From assembly GCA_042088875.1 (NCBI GenBank), contig JBELLF010000032.1, forward strand, positions 1-11,012: a DNA stretch of 11,012 nucleotides, written 5' to 3'. The position numbers were made by a program, and so were the translations under genes. Source of the stretch: Marisimplicoccus framensis_A. Its GTDB lineage: Bacteria > Bacteroidota > Bacteroidia > Flavobacteriales > Flavobacteriaceae. Of this stretch, positions 1 to 7,455 are shown one piece after another; positions within the stretch are counted from its first letter, which is position 1, and every line of letters begins with the position of its first letter. The notes under the pieces were generated by a model. It was not told the DNA's origin and did no database searches. It saw only the letters and a list, made by a program, of their open reading frames with translations.

Positions 1-3000
1 TCATTACAAGATGTCTTCCATCATCTGAAACTAGCATTGCTGTATTGAAATCAGAGCCATTAGGATTTCCTGGATATGAATCGTAAAGAAATTTTCCAGC
101 TATGGAATATTTATCTTCCGAGTATGGAAAATTAAACTTTCCTTCACCATGTGCTGACCATACACCTAGTTTACTGCCCTCCATTCCTTTTAACATTATT
201 GAAGATGAATCTTTAATTTCAACGGAGGAAAATATGCATTCAAATTTTCCTGAGTCATTATGCAACATTTTAGGTTTATTAGAGTGGTCTTTGTTAATTA
301 ATCCAAGTTCAATAAATAACTGGCAGCCATTGCATACTCCAAGGGATAGAGTGTCATCTCTATCAAAGAAATTTTCGATTGCTTTTTTAGCAACGGGATT
401 AAAAATAAATGAGCCAGCCCATCCCTTTGCAGATCCAAGAACATCTGAATTTGAAAATCCTCCAACTGCTACCAAAAGTTGAATATCTTCTAGGCTCTCT
501 CTACCAGATATTATATCTGTCATATGTATGTCTTTCACATTGAAACCTGCGGCACTCATCATAAATGCCATCTCCCTCTCAGAATTACTCCCTTTTTCTC
601 TTATTACAGCAGCATTAATTTTATTTCTATTATTTGTGAGTAACGAGCCACTAAAATTTTTTGGAAATAAGAACTTTAGAGGCTGTTTTTTATAATTATT
701 ATATCTTTCACTTGATTTGTTTTTTTGTGTCTGTTTATTGTCAAAGTCCTTAGAAGTAGAATACCATATGTCTCTATATGTCTCTATATCAAAAGTGAAT
801 TCATCCTTATAGTTTATAATATTTAATTTACCCTCTAGGTTTACGTTACCAATCTTGAAACAATTTACACCTAAACCATTGAAAACTTTAGTTAAGTCAA
901 ATTCTGATTGAATTAAAACTCCTGGATTTTCAGAAAACAGTAATCTTATTGAATCTTTACAATTCACTTCATTAAGATTAATATTCATACCAACATTATC
1001 ACTTGTAAAACACATCTCAAGTAATGAGGTAATTAACCCACCAGATGATATATCATGTCCTGATATAATTTTATTATCAATTATTAAATCTTGTATTAAA
1101 TTAAATGAACTTTTAAACTTTTCAGAATCTTTAATAGTAGGGGATTCAGATCCAATTCTATTAAGTGTTTGGCCAAAAGATGATCCCCCTAACTTATAGT
1201 CATCTGAAGAAAGATTTATATAAAAAATTTCACCCTTATATTTACTAAGAACTGGTTTAATAACTTTTCTAATATCAATACAATGAGCAGATGCAGATAC
1301 AATCACGGTACCAGGAGATTTTACTTTTTGCCCATCATATTTTTGAACCATTGATAGTGAATCTTTTCCAGTTGGAATATTTATCCCTAATGATATTGCA
1401 AAATTTGAACATGCTTCTACAGCATCATATAATCTTGAATCCTCACCCTCATTTCCGCATGGCCACATCCAGTTTGCAGATAGAGAAACTGAATTTATTC
1501 TATCTTTAAGAGGAGCCCATACAATATTTGTTAAAGATTCAGCAATAGAATTTATACTTCCAATTTTTGCATCTATTAAACCGGAAACTGGAGAATGTCC
1601 GATTGATGATGCAATTCCATGATAACCAGTATAGTCTAACGCAACAACTCCACAATTAGCAAGAGGAAGTTGAATCTCTCCAACTGTTTGTTGTTGAGCA
1701 ATTCTTCCAGTTACACATCTATCAACTTTATTTGTAAGCCAATCTTTACATGCAACAGCCTCTATTCTTAAGACATCTTCCAGGTAGTCATTAAATAGTT
1801 TTCTATCATATTCAATTTCCATGTAATTTGATTCTATTGATGAATCAGTCATAATTTTTTTTGGTGCATCACCAAAAAGACTATCTAAATCTAGATCAAT
1901 AGTCTCAATATCATTTGATCTATCTTTTACTCTAAATTTTTTATCAGCTGTAATTTTTCCAACCTTAAATATTGGAGCTCTTTCTCTATCAGCAATTTTT
2001 TTTACAAATTCATAATCTTTCTCTTTAATTATTATACCTATCCTCTCTTGAGATTCATTACCAATTATTTCTTTGTATGATAGAGAGGGGTCTCCAACAG
2101 GAAGTGAATCTAAATATATTTCACCTCCAATATCCTCAACTAACTCTGAAAAACAATTAAGATGTCCACCTGCTCCATGATCATGTATAGATATTATAGG
2201 ATTTTCATCCATCTCAAACAAAGATCTAATTGTATTTGTAACTCTTTTCTGCATTTCTGGATTAGATCTTTGAACAGCATTTAATTCTATTGCATCATTA
2301 TAACTACCAGTATCTGTTGATGAAACAGAGGCGCCACCCATACCTATTCTGTAATTATCTCCTCCAAGTAGTACTATGATATCCCCTTTTTCAGGAGTTC
2401 TTTTCATTGCCTGACTCAATTCCCCAAACCCAACACCACCTGCTAACATTATGACTTTGTCAAAAGATTGTAAATTATTGTTTTCGCTATGCTCAAATGT
2501 AAATAAAGAACCAACTATAAGTGGTTGACCAAAACAATTACCAAAGTCAGAAGCACCATTAGATGCTTTTACTAAAATATCTACTGGTGTTTGATATTTC
2601 CATACTCTTTCTGAAATATTTTTTTCCCATGGCTTATTATTATCTAACCTCGAATATGGAGTCATGTATACAGCCGATCCAATTAATGGTATAGAACCAG
2701 TTCCACCAGAGGCTCGATCTCTAATTTCTCCACCTGAACCTGTAGCTGCTCCATTATATGGTTCAACTGTTGTTGGAAAATTATGTGTTTCTGCTTTTAA
2801 TGAGATTATACTATCTATTTTTTTATTAATATAGAAACTACTTTTATCAGGGAATTGAGGTTGAAATTGAAGAATATTAGGACCTTCAATAAATGCTACA
2901 TTATCAGAATATGCTGAAACAATACCATTTTTATTTTCCTTAGAAGTATTTTTTATTAAACCAAATAAGCTCTCTTTTTTTTCTTTTCCGTTAATTATAA

Positions 3001-3523
3001 ATTTTCCATTAAATATTTTGTGTCTACAATGTTCAGAGTTTACCTGTGAAAATCCATAAACCTCAGAGTCAGTTAATGCTCTTCCTATTTTTTTTGATAA
3101 CTTTTCTAGATATGAAATTTCAAACTCGTCAAGTGCTAATCCTTGTTCATCATTGTAAGCTTTTATATTATCAATAATTAACTGTTTTTCAGGATTTAGA
3201 ATGTTAGTAAAAACTTTTTGATTCAATTCATCATATTTCTGGTGAATCATTCTGTCGAAGTATCTATTAATTATTACATTATTGAACTCTTCAATACGTA
3301 TCAAAGATTCAACTCCCATATTTTTTGAAATCTCAACTGCATTTGTACTCCATGGAGAAACCATTGAAGACTTCGGTCCAATAAACTTTTCCTCAATTGT
3401 ATCTTTATTAATTATTGGCGAATTAAGTGCCCAGGATATTTTTTCTAAATTGTCAGCTGATAATTTTACAGAGGTTTCTACAGCGAATACTTTTGATTTT
3501 GAATCACCAAAAAATAATATCAT
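1..3523 (-). CDS. purL: Phosphoribosylformylglycinamidine synthase (FGAM synthase), C-terminal end cut by window edge
   Basis: This is the large single-chain PurL. It converts FGAR, glutamine and ATP to FGAM in cytoplasmic purine biosynthesis. I read 1174 residues from the ATG at 3521-3523 with no stop or frameshift. Visible motifs are SEHCRH (about 163-168), KAETHNFPT (243-251), a glycine-rich GGDNYRIGMGG stretch in the first synthase half, GKDSLSM (719-725) in the second half, and a class I glutaminase domain from about residue 967. That domain has GGFSNSDVLGSAKGWA and the nucleophile motif GVCNGCQ (Cys1064). The family is roughly 1220-1300 residues, so about 50 are missing; the catalytic His-Glu pair of the glutaminase should lie just beyond the left edge. 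It starts 37 bases after the ABC exporter stop on the same strand, with no -7 box in the gap, so it probably shares that transcript. Identity is very secure. Confidence 0.97.
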   Translation of the reverse strand, partial: MILFFGDSKSKVFAVETSVKLSADNLEKISWALNSPIINKDTIEEKFIGPKSSMVSPWSTNAVEISKNMGVESLIRIEEFNNVIINRYFDRMIHQKYDELNQKVFTNILNPEKQLIIDNIKAYNDEQGLALDEFEISYLEKLSKKIGRALTDSEVYGFSQVNSEHCRHKIFNGKFIINGKEKKESLFGLIKNTSKENKNGIVSAYSDNVAFIEGPNILQFQPQFPDKSSFYINKKIDSIISLKAETHNFPTTVEPYNGAATGSGGEIRDRASGGTGSIPLIGSAVYMTPYSRLDNNKPWEKNISERVWKYQTPVDILVKASNGASDFGNCFGQPLIVGSLFTFEHSENNNLQSFDKVIMLAGGVGFGELSQAMKRTPEKGDIIVLLGGDNYRIGMGGASVSSTDTGSYNDAIELNAVQRSNPEMQKRVTNTIRSLFEMDENPIISIHDHGAGGHLNCFSELVEDIGGEIYLDSLPVGDPSLSYKEIIGNESQERIGIIIKEKDYEFVKKIADRERAPIFKVGKITADKKFRVKDRSNDIETIDLDLDSLFGDAPKKIMTDSSIESNYMEIEYDRKLFNDYLEDVLRIEAVACKDWLTNKVDRCVTGRIAQQQTVGEIQLPLANCGVVALDYTGYHGIASSIGHSPVSGLIDAKIGSINSIAESLTNIVWAPLKDRINSVSLSANWMWPCGNEGEDSRLYDAVEACSNFAISLGINIPTGKDSLSMVQKYDGQKVKSPGTVIVSASAHCIDIRKVIKPVLSKYKGEIFYINLSSDDYKLGGSSFGQTLNRIGSESPTIKDSEKFKSSFNLIQDLIIDNKIISGHDISSGGLITSLLEMCFTSDNVGMNINLNEVNCKDSIRLLFSENPGVLIQSEFDLTKVFNGLGVNCFKIGNVNLEGKLNIINYKDEFTFDIETYRDIWYSTSKDFDNKQTQKNKSSERYNNYKKQPLKFLFPKNFSGSLLTNNRNKINAAVIREKGSNSEREMAFMMSAAGFNVKDIHMTDIISGRESLEDIQLLVAVGGFSNSDVLGSAKGWAGSFIFNPVAKKAIENFFDRDDTLSLGVCNGCQLFIELGLINKDHSNKPKMLHNDSGKFECIFSSVEIKDSSSIMLKGMEGSKLGVWSAHGEGKFNFPYSEDKYSIAGKFLYDSYPGNPNGSDFNTAMLVSDDGRHLVM

Positions 3524-3560
3524 TTCAGAATATTAAGATGTAAATTTAATTGATTTAAAA

Positions 3561-5375
3561 TTACATTTGAAGTTCATTCATATTTTTATATGAAGAATTT
3601 GAGTTAATAAGTTCATCATGTGTTCCTTCTGCTAATATTCTGCCTTTATCAATTAAAATTATTTTATCACATTTTTTAATTGTTGAAAACTTATGAGCAA
3701 TTATTAATGAAGTTTTGTCTACCATTAACTTATCAATTGCATCTTGAATTTTCTTTTCTGATTCACTATCTAAAGATGATGTAGCTTCATCTAAAATCAA
3801 AATTGATGGACTCTTGAGCATTGCCCTGGCAATTGTTAGCCTTTGCTTCTGTCCGCCTGAAAGCTTACCTCCATAATCACCTATATTAGTGTCATATTTT
3901 TCGCTTTGTTCAAGTATAAATTCGTGAGCATTAGCTTCTTTTGCAGCATTTATAATATCTCCATCTACAGAGTCTAAATCTCCAATTCTTATATTGTTCA
4001 TAATTGTATCATTGAAAAGGATTGATTCTTGAGTAACAATAGATATTTTTTTATATAAAGACTCACGAGTGATAGAGGATATTTCCATCCCATCAATGCT
4101 TATTGATCCAGAGTCAGAATTATAAAATCCATTTAATAAGTTTGCAATAGTCGTCTTTCCACTTCCAGAGGAACCAACCAAAGCAACACTCTGACCTTTC
4201 TTGATTGTGAAAGAAATCTTATCCAATATTTTTGATTGTCCGTATGAGAAATCAACATTTTTAAATTCTATTTTATCTTTAAATGTTTCAAGTAATTGAT
4301 CTCTATTTGAATCATTGTCAGGTTTAAATTCAATTATTTCAAACACCCTTTCAGCTGCAGCATTTCCCTTTTTTATACTGTAAAAAGATTTGCTCAAATT
4401 TTTAGCTGGAGTTAAAATATTATAAGCAAGACCCATAAAAACTATAAACGTTGTCCCAGAAATTGTTTCATTAATTAATACCATTTTACCTCCAAACCAA
4501 AGTAGAACTCCTATGACTAATATACCCATGAATTCACTAAATGGACCTGCTAAGTTTTTCCTGTTTATTACCTTATTAGAAAATTTGTACAGCATTTCAT
4601 TAATACTATCAAATTTTTGATGAAAAAATGACTCTGAAAGAAAAGACTTAATAACTTTTTGACCACTTATAGTCTCATCAATCATTGAAAGAAAATTACT
4701 TTGTTGTTGTTGAACTTCTTTGGAATCTTTTCTTAGTTTTTTTCCAATTATTGAAATTATAAATCCTGAAATTGGAATAAATAGAATTACAAATAAAGTT
4801 AGCTCAGGACTTATTGTGAACATTACAATTAAGGTGAACAAAATTGTTAAAGGCTCTCTAACCATGAGCTCTAAAATAGAAAGATATGAAGTCTGAATTT
4901 CTAGTATATCTGCTGTAATTCTAGACATCAAATCACCTTTTTTATTATTTAAAAAATAGGAAATTGGCATTGAGATTACTTTGGAGTAAAGTTTACCTCG
5001 TATGTTTTTAAGTAACCCATTTTTTACAAAAGTTATATTATAGAGCGCCAAGTAATTGAATAAATTTTTCATTAAAAAAAAGAAAATTACAATCCCAACA
5101 ACTAAAATTAGTGTTGATGATATATCAGTCTCTAATTGTCTTGATATATAATAGTTAAAATAATCTTCTAAGTATTCTCTAATGTTACTGATTCCAGAAT
5201 ACTCTGGCTCTATGTAAACGTCCCTAGTTTGTTTAAAAAGTACATCAAGCATTGGAATAAACGATACAAAAGCTAAAGCGCTAAAAATTGCATAGAGAAT
5301 ATTAAATACAATGTTTAATACTCCATAATAAGTATAATCTAGACCATATTTTAGAACTCTAGTAAAGTAATTCAT
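3561..5375 (-). CDS. MsbA-like ABC exporter (fused membrane and ATPase domains)
   Basis: This is a 604-residue half-transporter that should work as a homodimer in the inner membrane. The membrane domain (about 1-340) has hydrophobic segments near 20-45, 88-112, 172-210 and 281-325. The ATPase domain is complete: aromatic A-loop Tyr378, Walker A GSSGSGKTT (401-409), Q-loop Gln449, signature LSGGQ (505-509), Walker B ILILDE (525-530) with the catalytic Glu, and H-loop His561. It therefore looks active. This class of exporter includes the lipid A flippase MsbA and many lipid or drug exporters; the substrate cannot be read from sequence. The ATG directly follows the TAA of the glycosyltransferase gene with no base between, which implies translational coupling. 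A lipid-linked envelope substrate is an inference from that neighbour. Confidence 0.93.
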   Translation of the reverse strand: MNYFTRVLKYGLDYTYYGVLNIVFNILYAIFSALAFVSFIPMLDVLFKQTRDVYIEPEYSGISNIREYLEDYFNYYISRQLETDISSTLILVVGIVIFFFLMKNLFNYLALYNITFVKNGLLKNIRGKLYSKVISMPISYFLNNKKGDLMSRITADILEIQTSYLSILELMVREPLTILFTLIVMFTISPELTLFVILFIPISGFIISIIGKKLRKDSKEVQQQQSNFLSMIDETISGQKVIKSFLSESFFHQKFDSINEMLYKFSNKVINRKNLAGPFSEFMGILVIGVLLWFGGKMVLINETISGTTFIVFMGLAYNILTPAKNLSKSFYSIKKGNAAAERVFEIIEFKPDNDSNRDQLLETFKDKIEFKNVDFSYGQSKILDKISFTIKKGQSVALVGSSGSGKTTIANLLNGFYNSDSGSISIDGMEISSITRESLYKKISIVTQESILFNDTIMNNIRIGDLDSVDGDIINAAKEANAHEFILEQSEKYDTNIGDYGGKLSGGQKQRLTIARAMLKSPSILILDEATSSLDSESEKKIQDAIDKLMVDKTSLIIAHKFSTIKKCDKIILIDKGRILAEGTHDELINSNSSYKNMNELQM

Positions 5376-6320
5376 TTAAAAAGTTTTCTCTTTAATTGAG
5401 TATTTATTTTTACTAATATTAAATTTAATTATTAACTCAGCTAAAAATCCCGCTATAAAAAATTGGGCACCTAATACTATTGTAATTAAAGCAATATAGA
5501 ACTCAGGTTTTGATGTTATTAATCTTGATAAAGTATCTATGAAAAGTTTATTATAACCAAGATAAATTGTAAATAAAATACCAACTATAAACATTATGGT
5601 GCCTACAGTTCCAAAAAAATGCATTGGTCTCCTACCAAATTTCTCAGTAAACCATAAAGTAATTATATCTAGAAATCCTCTTATAAATCTCTCGTTACCA
5701 AATTTGGTTTTGCCATATTTTCTAGCTTGGTGTTTTACAACATGTTCACCTATTCTATGAAATCCTTGATTCTTTGCAAGTATAGGAATGAACCTATGCA
5801 TATCTGCATATAAACTTATTGACTTAGCAACTTCCTTCTTATATACTTTTATACCACAATTAAAGTCATTTAGATTAATTCCTGAAAAAACTCTGGCAAC
5901 TAGATTAAAAAAATAAGAAGGGATTCTTTTAGTAATAAAGGAATCATGTCTTTTCTTTTTCCAACCAGAGATCAAATCAAGATCATTATCTATAAGCTTC
6001 TTTATCATTAATGGAATTTCTTCAGGTGAGTCCTGAAGGTCTGCATCTAAGGTAGCAATATACTTTCCCTTTGCCTCTAAAAAACCAACTTTTAAGGCTT
6101 GAGATTTTCCATAGTTTTTGATAAAAGAAATTCCTTTTCGATTTAAATTATTTTGACTTATACTCTTAATTATATCCCATGACGAGTCATTACTTCCATC
6201 ATCGATGTATAAAACTTCATAATCTAGATCTTTAAATTTAAAAGATAACGATATCCAATCATCAAGTTCCTTTAGTGACTCAGATTCATTAAAAAGAGGT
6301 ATGATGATTGAAACATCCAT
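5376..6320 (-). CDS. Family 2 glycosyltransferase, polyprenyl-phosphate sugar transferase type, membrane-anchored
   Basis: This 314-residue protein has a cytoplasmic GT-A catalytic domain followed by two C-terminal membrane segments (about 236-256 and 274-298). Family motifs are the N-terminal IIPLFNE (6-12), YIDDGSND (39-46), the metal/nucleotide-binding LDADLQD (91-97) followed by SPEEIP, FNCGIKVYKK (153-162), and RKYGKTKFG (200-208). Layout and length match the DPM1/GtrB/ArnC-like group, which moves a sugar from a nucleotide sugar onto undecaprenyl phosphate at the inner face of the membrane. The sugar is not predictable. ATG at 6318-6320 places the conserved strand at residue 4, as expected. 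It lies 8 bases after the DUF4199 gene and abuts the ABC exporter, so the three are probably co-transcribed and may act together in envelope glycan or lipid assembly (inference). Confidence 0.93.
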   Translation of the reverse strand: MDVSIIIPLFNESESLKELDDWISLSFKFKDLDYEVLYIDDGSNDSSWDIIKSISQNNLNRKGISFIKNYGKSQALKVGFLEAKGKYIATLDADLQDSPEEIPLMIKKLIDNDLDLISGWKKKRHDSFITKRIPSYFFNLVARVFSGINLNDFNCGIKVYKKEVAKSISLYADMHRFIPILAKNQGFHRIGEHVVKHQARKYGKTKFGNERFIRGFLDIITLWFTEKFGRRPMHFFGTVGTIMFIVGILFTIYLGYNKLFIDTLSRLITSKPEFYIALITIVLGAQFFIAGFLAELIIKFNISKNKYSIKEKTF

Positions 6321-6328
6321 AAATTTAA

Positions 6329-6853
6329 TTAAGCAGGTTTATTTTTCTTAAGTGCTAATCCTGTGATTAATGAAATTATGCTACCAAAAAATAAAGCAGA
6401 TCCGAGACCAAACACAGCAATCATAGAAGGTGAAGTAAAAAACTCGATACTACCTTCAATTGCATCTATCATTTCATCTGTAAGCTCAGGATTCTGTTGA
6501 ACTGCCTGATCAATTGAATACTCCATTACTTTTGTCATAGTGTCTGGATCAAGAAATGTCATCTGAAAAATGCCATATATTATACCAATAATTGATCCCA
6601 CAACACAAATACCAAGTCCTATTTTAAAACCTTCTCCTAAGCTTAAGAAACCTTCATTTGCTTTTTTGAAAGCCAATTGTCCAAAAACAATTGCTCCAAC
6701 GGTTAAAATTAAGCCTACAATATTTTGAAGAGAACCTTGTTCTATGTGCATATCCATTAAGAATAACATCAGTGCAAATGCAACTGATACACCCCCTAAA
6801 AGAAGTCCATAGTTAATTATCACTGATTTTATCGTTCCGTTAGTTTGTATCAT
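6329..6853 (-). CDS. DUF4199-family four-helix membrane protein
   Basis: This is a 174-residue integral membrane protein with four predicted helices (about 12-33, 43-61, 76-98, 143-168) and a polar, acidic loop between the third and fourth (about 101-141). Helix 1 is preceded by TIKSVIINYGLLLGG, and the second gap contains FKKANEGFLSLGEGFKIG. This pattern is what I recall for DUF4199, a Bacteroidota family of unknown function that commonly precedes a GT2 gene in flavobacteria. I chose ATG at 6851-6853. A longer frame from a TTG at 6887-6889 would add 12 residues but would place the -7 promoter box (6877-6884) inside the gene. It is first in the leftward cluster with the glycosyltransferase, ABC exporter and purL. 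No catalytic residues are recognisable and no function is claimed. Confidence 0.85.
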   Translation of the reverse strand: MIQTNGTIKSVIINYGLLLGGVSVAFALMLFLMDMHIEQGSLQNIVGLILTVGAIVFGQLAFKKANEGFLSLGEGFKIGLGICVVGSIIGIIYGIFQMTFLDPDTMTKVMEYSIDQAVQQNPELTDEMIDAIEGSIEFFTSPSMIAVFGLGSALFFGSIISLITGLALKKNKPA

Positions 6854-6876
6854 TTTGTTTGTGTTTAATGTATAAG

Positions 6877-6884
6877 CAAAATTA
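6877..6884 (-). promoter_or_regulatory. Bacteroidota -7 promoter box for the DUF4199-GT2-ABC-purL cluster
   Basis: TAATTTTG matches the Bacteroidota -7 consensus TAnnTTTG at all fixed positions. It lies 23 bases upstream of the ATG at 6853. No clear TTTG -33 element was seen, so this rests on the -7 word plus position. It supports the shorter DUF4199 start. Confidence 0.5.
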
Positions 6885-6919
6885 AGCAATTATAATTATA
6901 GGATATATGAAAAAAATTT

Positions 6920-6927
6920 TAAATTTG
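6920..6927 (+). promoter_or_regulatory. Bacteroidota -7 promoter box for the L31-mtaB pair
   Basis: TAAATTTG matches TAnnTTTG exactly and ends 16 bases before the L31 ATG, which would give a leader of about 10-13 bases. The facing box for the DUF4199 cluster is 35 bases away, so the intergenic region (6854-6943) carries two divergent promoters. A -33 TTTG was not evident. Confidence 0.5.
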
Positions 6928-6943
6928 CACTCACTTTTAAACT

Positions 6944-7444
6944 ATGAAAAGTAATACACATCCTGAAAACTATAGATTAGTCGCATTCAAAGATATGTCT
7001 AATAATGATGTATTTATTACTAAATCAACAGTAGAAACAAAAGAAACTACCAAAATTGATGGTGTGGAATATCCGTTATTTAAATTAGAAATTTCAAGAA
7101 CATCTCATCCTTATTATACTGGTAAGTCAAAACTTGTAGATACTGCTGGTAGAGTTGATAAGTTTAGAAGTAAATATGCTAACTTTAACCAGTCAGCTCC
7201 TAATTCTACTGAGACACCTGTTGAAGAGGTTACTACTGAGACACCTGTTGAAGAGGTTACTACTGAGACACCTGTTGAAGAGATTACTACTGAGGCACCT
7301 GTTGAAGAGGTTACTACTGAGACACCTGTTGAAGAGGTTACTACTGAGACACCTGTTGAAGAGGTTACTACTGAGGCACCTGTTGAAGAGGTTACTACTG
7401 AAGAGGCTTCTTCCGAATCTTCAGAAGAAGAATTTGATTCTTAA
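6944..7444 (+). CDS. rpmE2: Ribosomal protein L31 type B with a repeat-built acidic C-terminal extension
   Basis: Residues 1 to about 82 are a standard type B (zinc-independent) L31 of the large subunit: start MKSNTHPENYRLVAFKDMSN, then KLEISRTSHPYYTGKSKLVDTAGRVDKF. The protein has no cysteine, so the zinc-binding CxxC of type A L31 is absent. Type B L31 is normally about 80-90 residues; this one is 166. The extra part starts with a short linker and then seven 9-residue repeats, TETPVEEVT with minor variation (residues 89-151), and ends in a Ser/Glu-rich tail. From residue 78 to the end there are 28 acidic and no basic residues, unlike the basic rRNA-binding core, so the tail is probably disordered and surface-exposed. 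The reading frame is continuous from core to tail, so this is an extension and not a separate gene. mtaB follows after 11 bases, likely on the same transcript. Confidence 0.95.
   Translation: MKSNTHPENYRLVAFKDMSNNDVFITKSTVETKETTKIDGVEYPLFKLEISRTSHPYYTGKSKLVDTAGRVDKFRSKYANFNQSAPNSTETPVEEVTTETPVEEVTTETPVEEITTEAPVEEVTTETPVEEVTTETPVEEVTTEAPVEEVTTEEASSESSEEEFDS
7208..7396 (+). repeat. Seven tandem 27-bp repeats inside the L31 gene
   Basis: There are seven head-to-tail 27-bp units, each encoding TETPVEEVT or a one-residue variant. Only two kinds of base change occur. ACA to GCA (Thr to Ala) appears in units 4 and 7, and GTT to ATT (Val to Ile) appears in unit 3. Units 2-4 and 5-7 differ by a single base over 81 bp, which suggests a recent three-unit duplication. 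The unit length is a multiple of three, so gain or loss of units keeps L31 in frame. Confidence 0.97.
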
Positions 7445-7455
7445 AAATCAAAGTT

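Noticed and set aside
102..482. Plus-strand open frames at 102-482, 1291-1509 and 3282-3536.
   Set aside because: All lie opposite an uninterrupted purL reading frame with conserved motifs; their translations resemble no known family and are low-complexity shadows.
1..3523. Possible frameshift or pseudogene in purL, since no complete frame is bounded within the window.
   Set aside because: Reading the minus strand from 3523 to the edge gives one continuous frame with all expected motifs; it is only truncated by the window boundary.
6888..6897. AATTATAATT palindrome between the divergent promoter boxes, considered as an operator.
   Set aside because: AT-only 10-base palindromes are expected by chance in sequence this AT-rich, and no second copy or recognised motif supports it.
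7208..7396. Direct repeats considered as a CRISPR array or protein-binding iterons.
   Set aside because: The units are contiguous with no unique spacers, are in phase with the L31 reading frame, and vary mostly at codon-meaningful positions. They are a coding repeat.
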